DNA of 64,000 bases from Saprospiraceae bacterium (GTDB taxonomy: Bacteria > Bacteroidota > Bacteroidia > Chitinophagales > Saprospiraceae): assembly GCA_022448945.1 (NCBI GenBank), contig JAKVCV010000013.1, positions 156,911-220,910 of the forward strand. Reading direction: 5' to 3'. The notes under the pieces are model-generated. The model did not search any database, was not told the DNA's origin, and worked only from the letters and a program-made list of their open reading frames with translations. The translations under genes were made by a program, and so were the position numbers. Of the stretch, positions 63,887 through 64,000 are shown one piece after another; positions within the stretch are counted from its first letter, which is position 1, and each line of letters begins with the position of its first letter.

Positions 63887-64000
63887 TTATTCTTTAATAA
63901 CGGGAAATACAAGTCTATCATTTTTAGTTTGTATGCTCAGTAAATACACGCCACTTGGATAGGGCATAGGTACTTGAACAGATTTCTGATCTTTGTACAT
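63887..64000 (-). CDS. T9SS sorting domain of a gene that continues past the window
   Basis: Minus-strand reading from the window edge to the TAA at 63887 gives 38 residues: QVPMPYPSGVYLLSIQTKND followed by RLVFPVIKE. PSGVYLLSI and the basic end RLVFPVIKE match the last two strands of a T9SS type-A C-terminal signal, so this is the 3' end of a secreted protein. Only this tail is visible; the body and function lie outside. It is too short for the ORF track. An ATG occurs at 64000, but it falls within the domain and is not the start. Confidence 0.8.
   Translation of the reverse strand: MYKDQKSVQVPMPYPSGVYLLSIQTKNDRLVFPVIKE

Overview
The window looks like chromosome of an AT-rich Bacteroidota, most likely in or near the Saprospirales. 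Three lines of evidence support this. At least six secreted proteins, plus one cut off at the window end, finish in the type IX secretion (T9SS) type-A C-terminal sorting domain. Start codons lack Shine-Dalgarno sequences, and several promoters fit the Bacteroidota pattern TTTG-N19/20-TAnnTTTG. LVIVD-repeat lipoproteins, a BatA-type protein and marine-Bacteroidota style surface proteins are also present. The lineage is inferred from gene content, since no rRNA is present. No phage, insertion sequence, CRISPR array or integrase was seen; this is core-like chromosome rich in secreted proteins.

Layout. 1-4.2 kb: the 5' part of a Na+/solute symporter, a secreted DUF3089 hydrolase, and a minus-strand run of a methyltransferase, a lipocalin-like lipoprotein and a CYTH phosphatase. 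4.3-8.3 kb: an acyl-CoA oxidation cluster (PECR-like SDR, two tandem acyl-CoA dehydrogenases, a thioredoxin-like protein) closed by a terminator. 8.6-15.2 kb: a 1.2-kilo-residue outer-membrane protein whose signal peptide appears to start at an ATA codon, a YehL-type MoxR ATPase and a subtilase. 15.5-25.6 kb: a T9SS esterase, a glycosyltransferase plus TauE-like permease pair, an outer-membrane protein, and two paralogous LVIVD lipoproteins around a T9SS subtilase. 25.8-36 kb: an operon of K+ channel, beta-lactamase-like hydrolase and GT-C mannosyltransferase, then a 1680-residue secreted protein of unknown function and prmA. 36.2 kb: the 4.5S SRP RNA with a textbook promoter. 36.9-46.6 kb: two surface proteins (one T9SS; one with YadA-like head repeats and an S74 chaperone), a YdcF-like lipoprotein, a T9SS lipase with a SprB repeat, a NUC nuclease fused to an OB-like domain, a GT87-like protein and an EEP-family hydrolase. 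46.8-47.3 kb: a decayed OmpA-family gene. 47.3-50.5 kb: a small protein, a double-thioredoxin protein and a membrane Fe-S protein. 50.7-58.3 kb: a T9SS subtilase and a likely BatA / hydrolase / M19 dipeptidase operon. 58.3-64 kb: fbp, a cyclase-family hydrolase, an acyltransferase, tRNA-Gly and tRNA-Leu, a small membrane protein and two T9SS proteins.

How the genes fit together. Much of the coding capacity serves the cell surface: exported subtilases, lipases, nuclease and adhesin-like proteins delivered by a T9SS whose machinery is not in this window. The rest is housekeeping: SRP RNA, tRNAs, ribosomal protein methylation, gluconeogenesis, phospholipid acylation, fatty acyl-CoA oxidation and thiol chemistry. 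I did not find a clear multi-gene novel system. The strongest oddities are the non-ATG start of the large outer-membrane protein, a near-identical pair of inverted terminators with different GNRA tetraloops, the S74/YadA surface protein, the giant secreted protein, and a promoter that sits in the remnant of an OmpA pseudogene.
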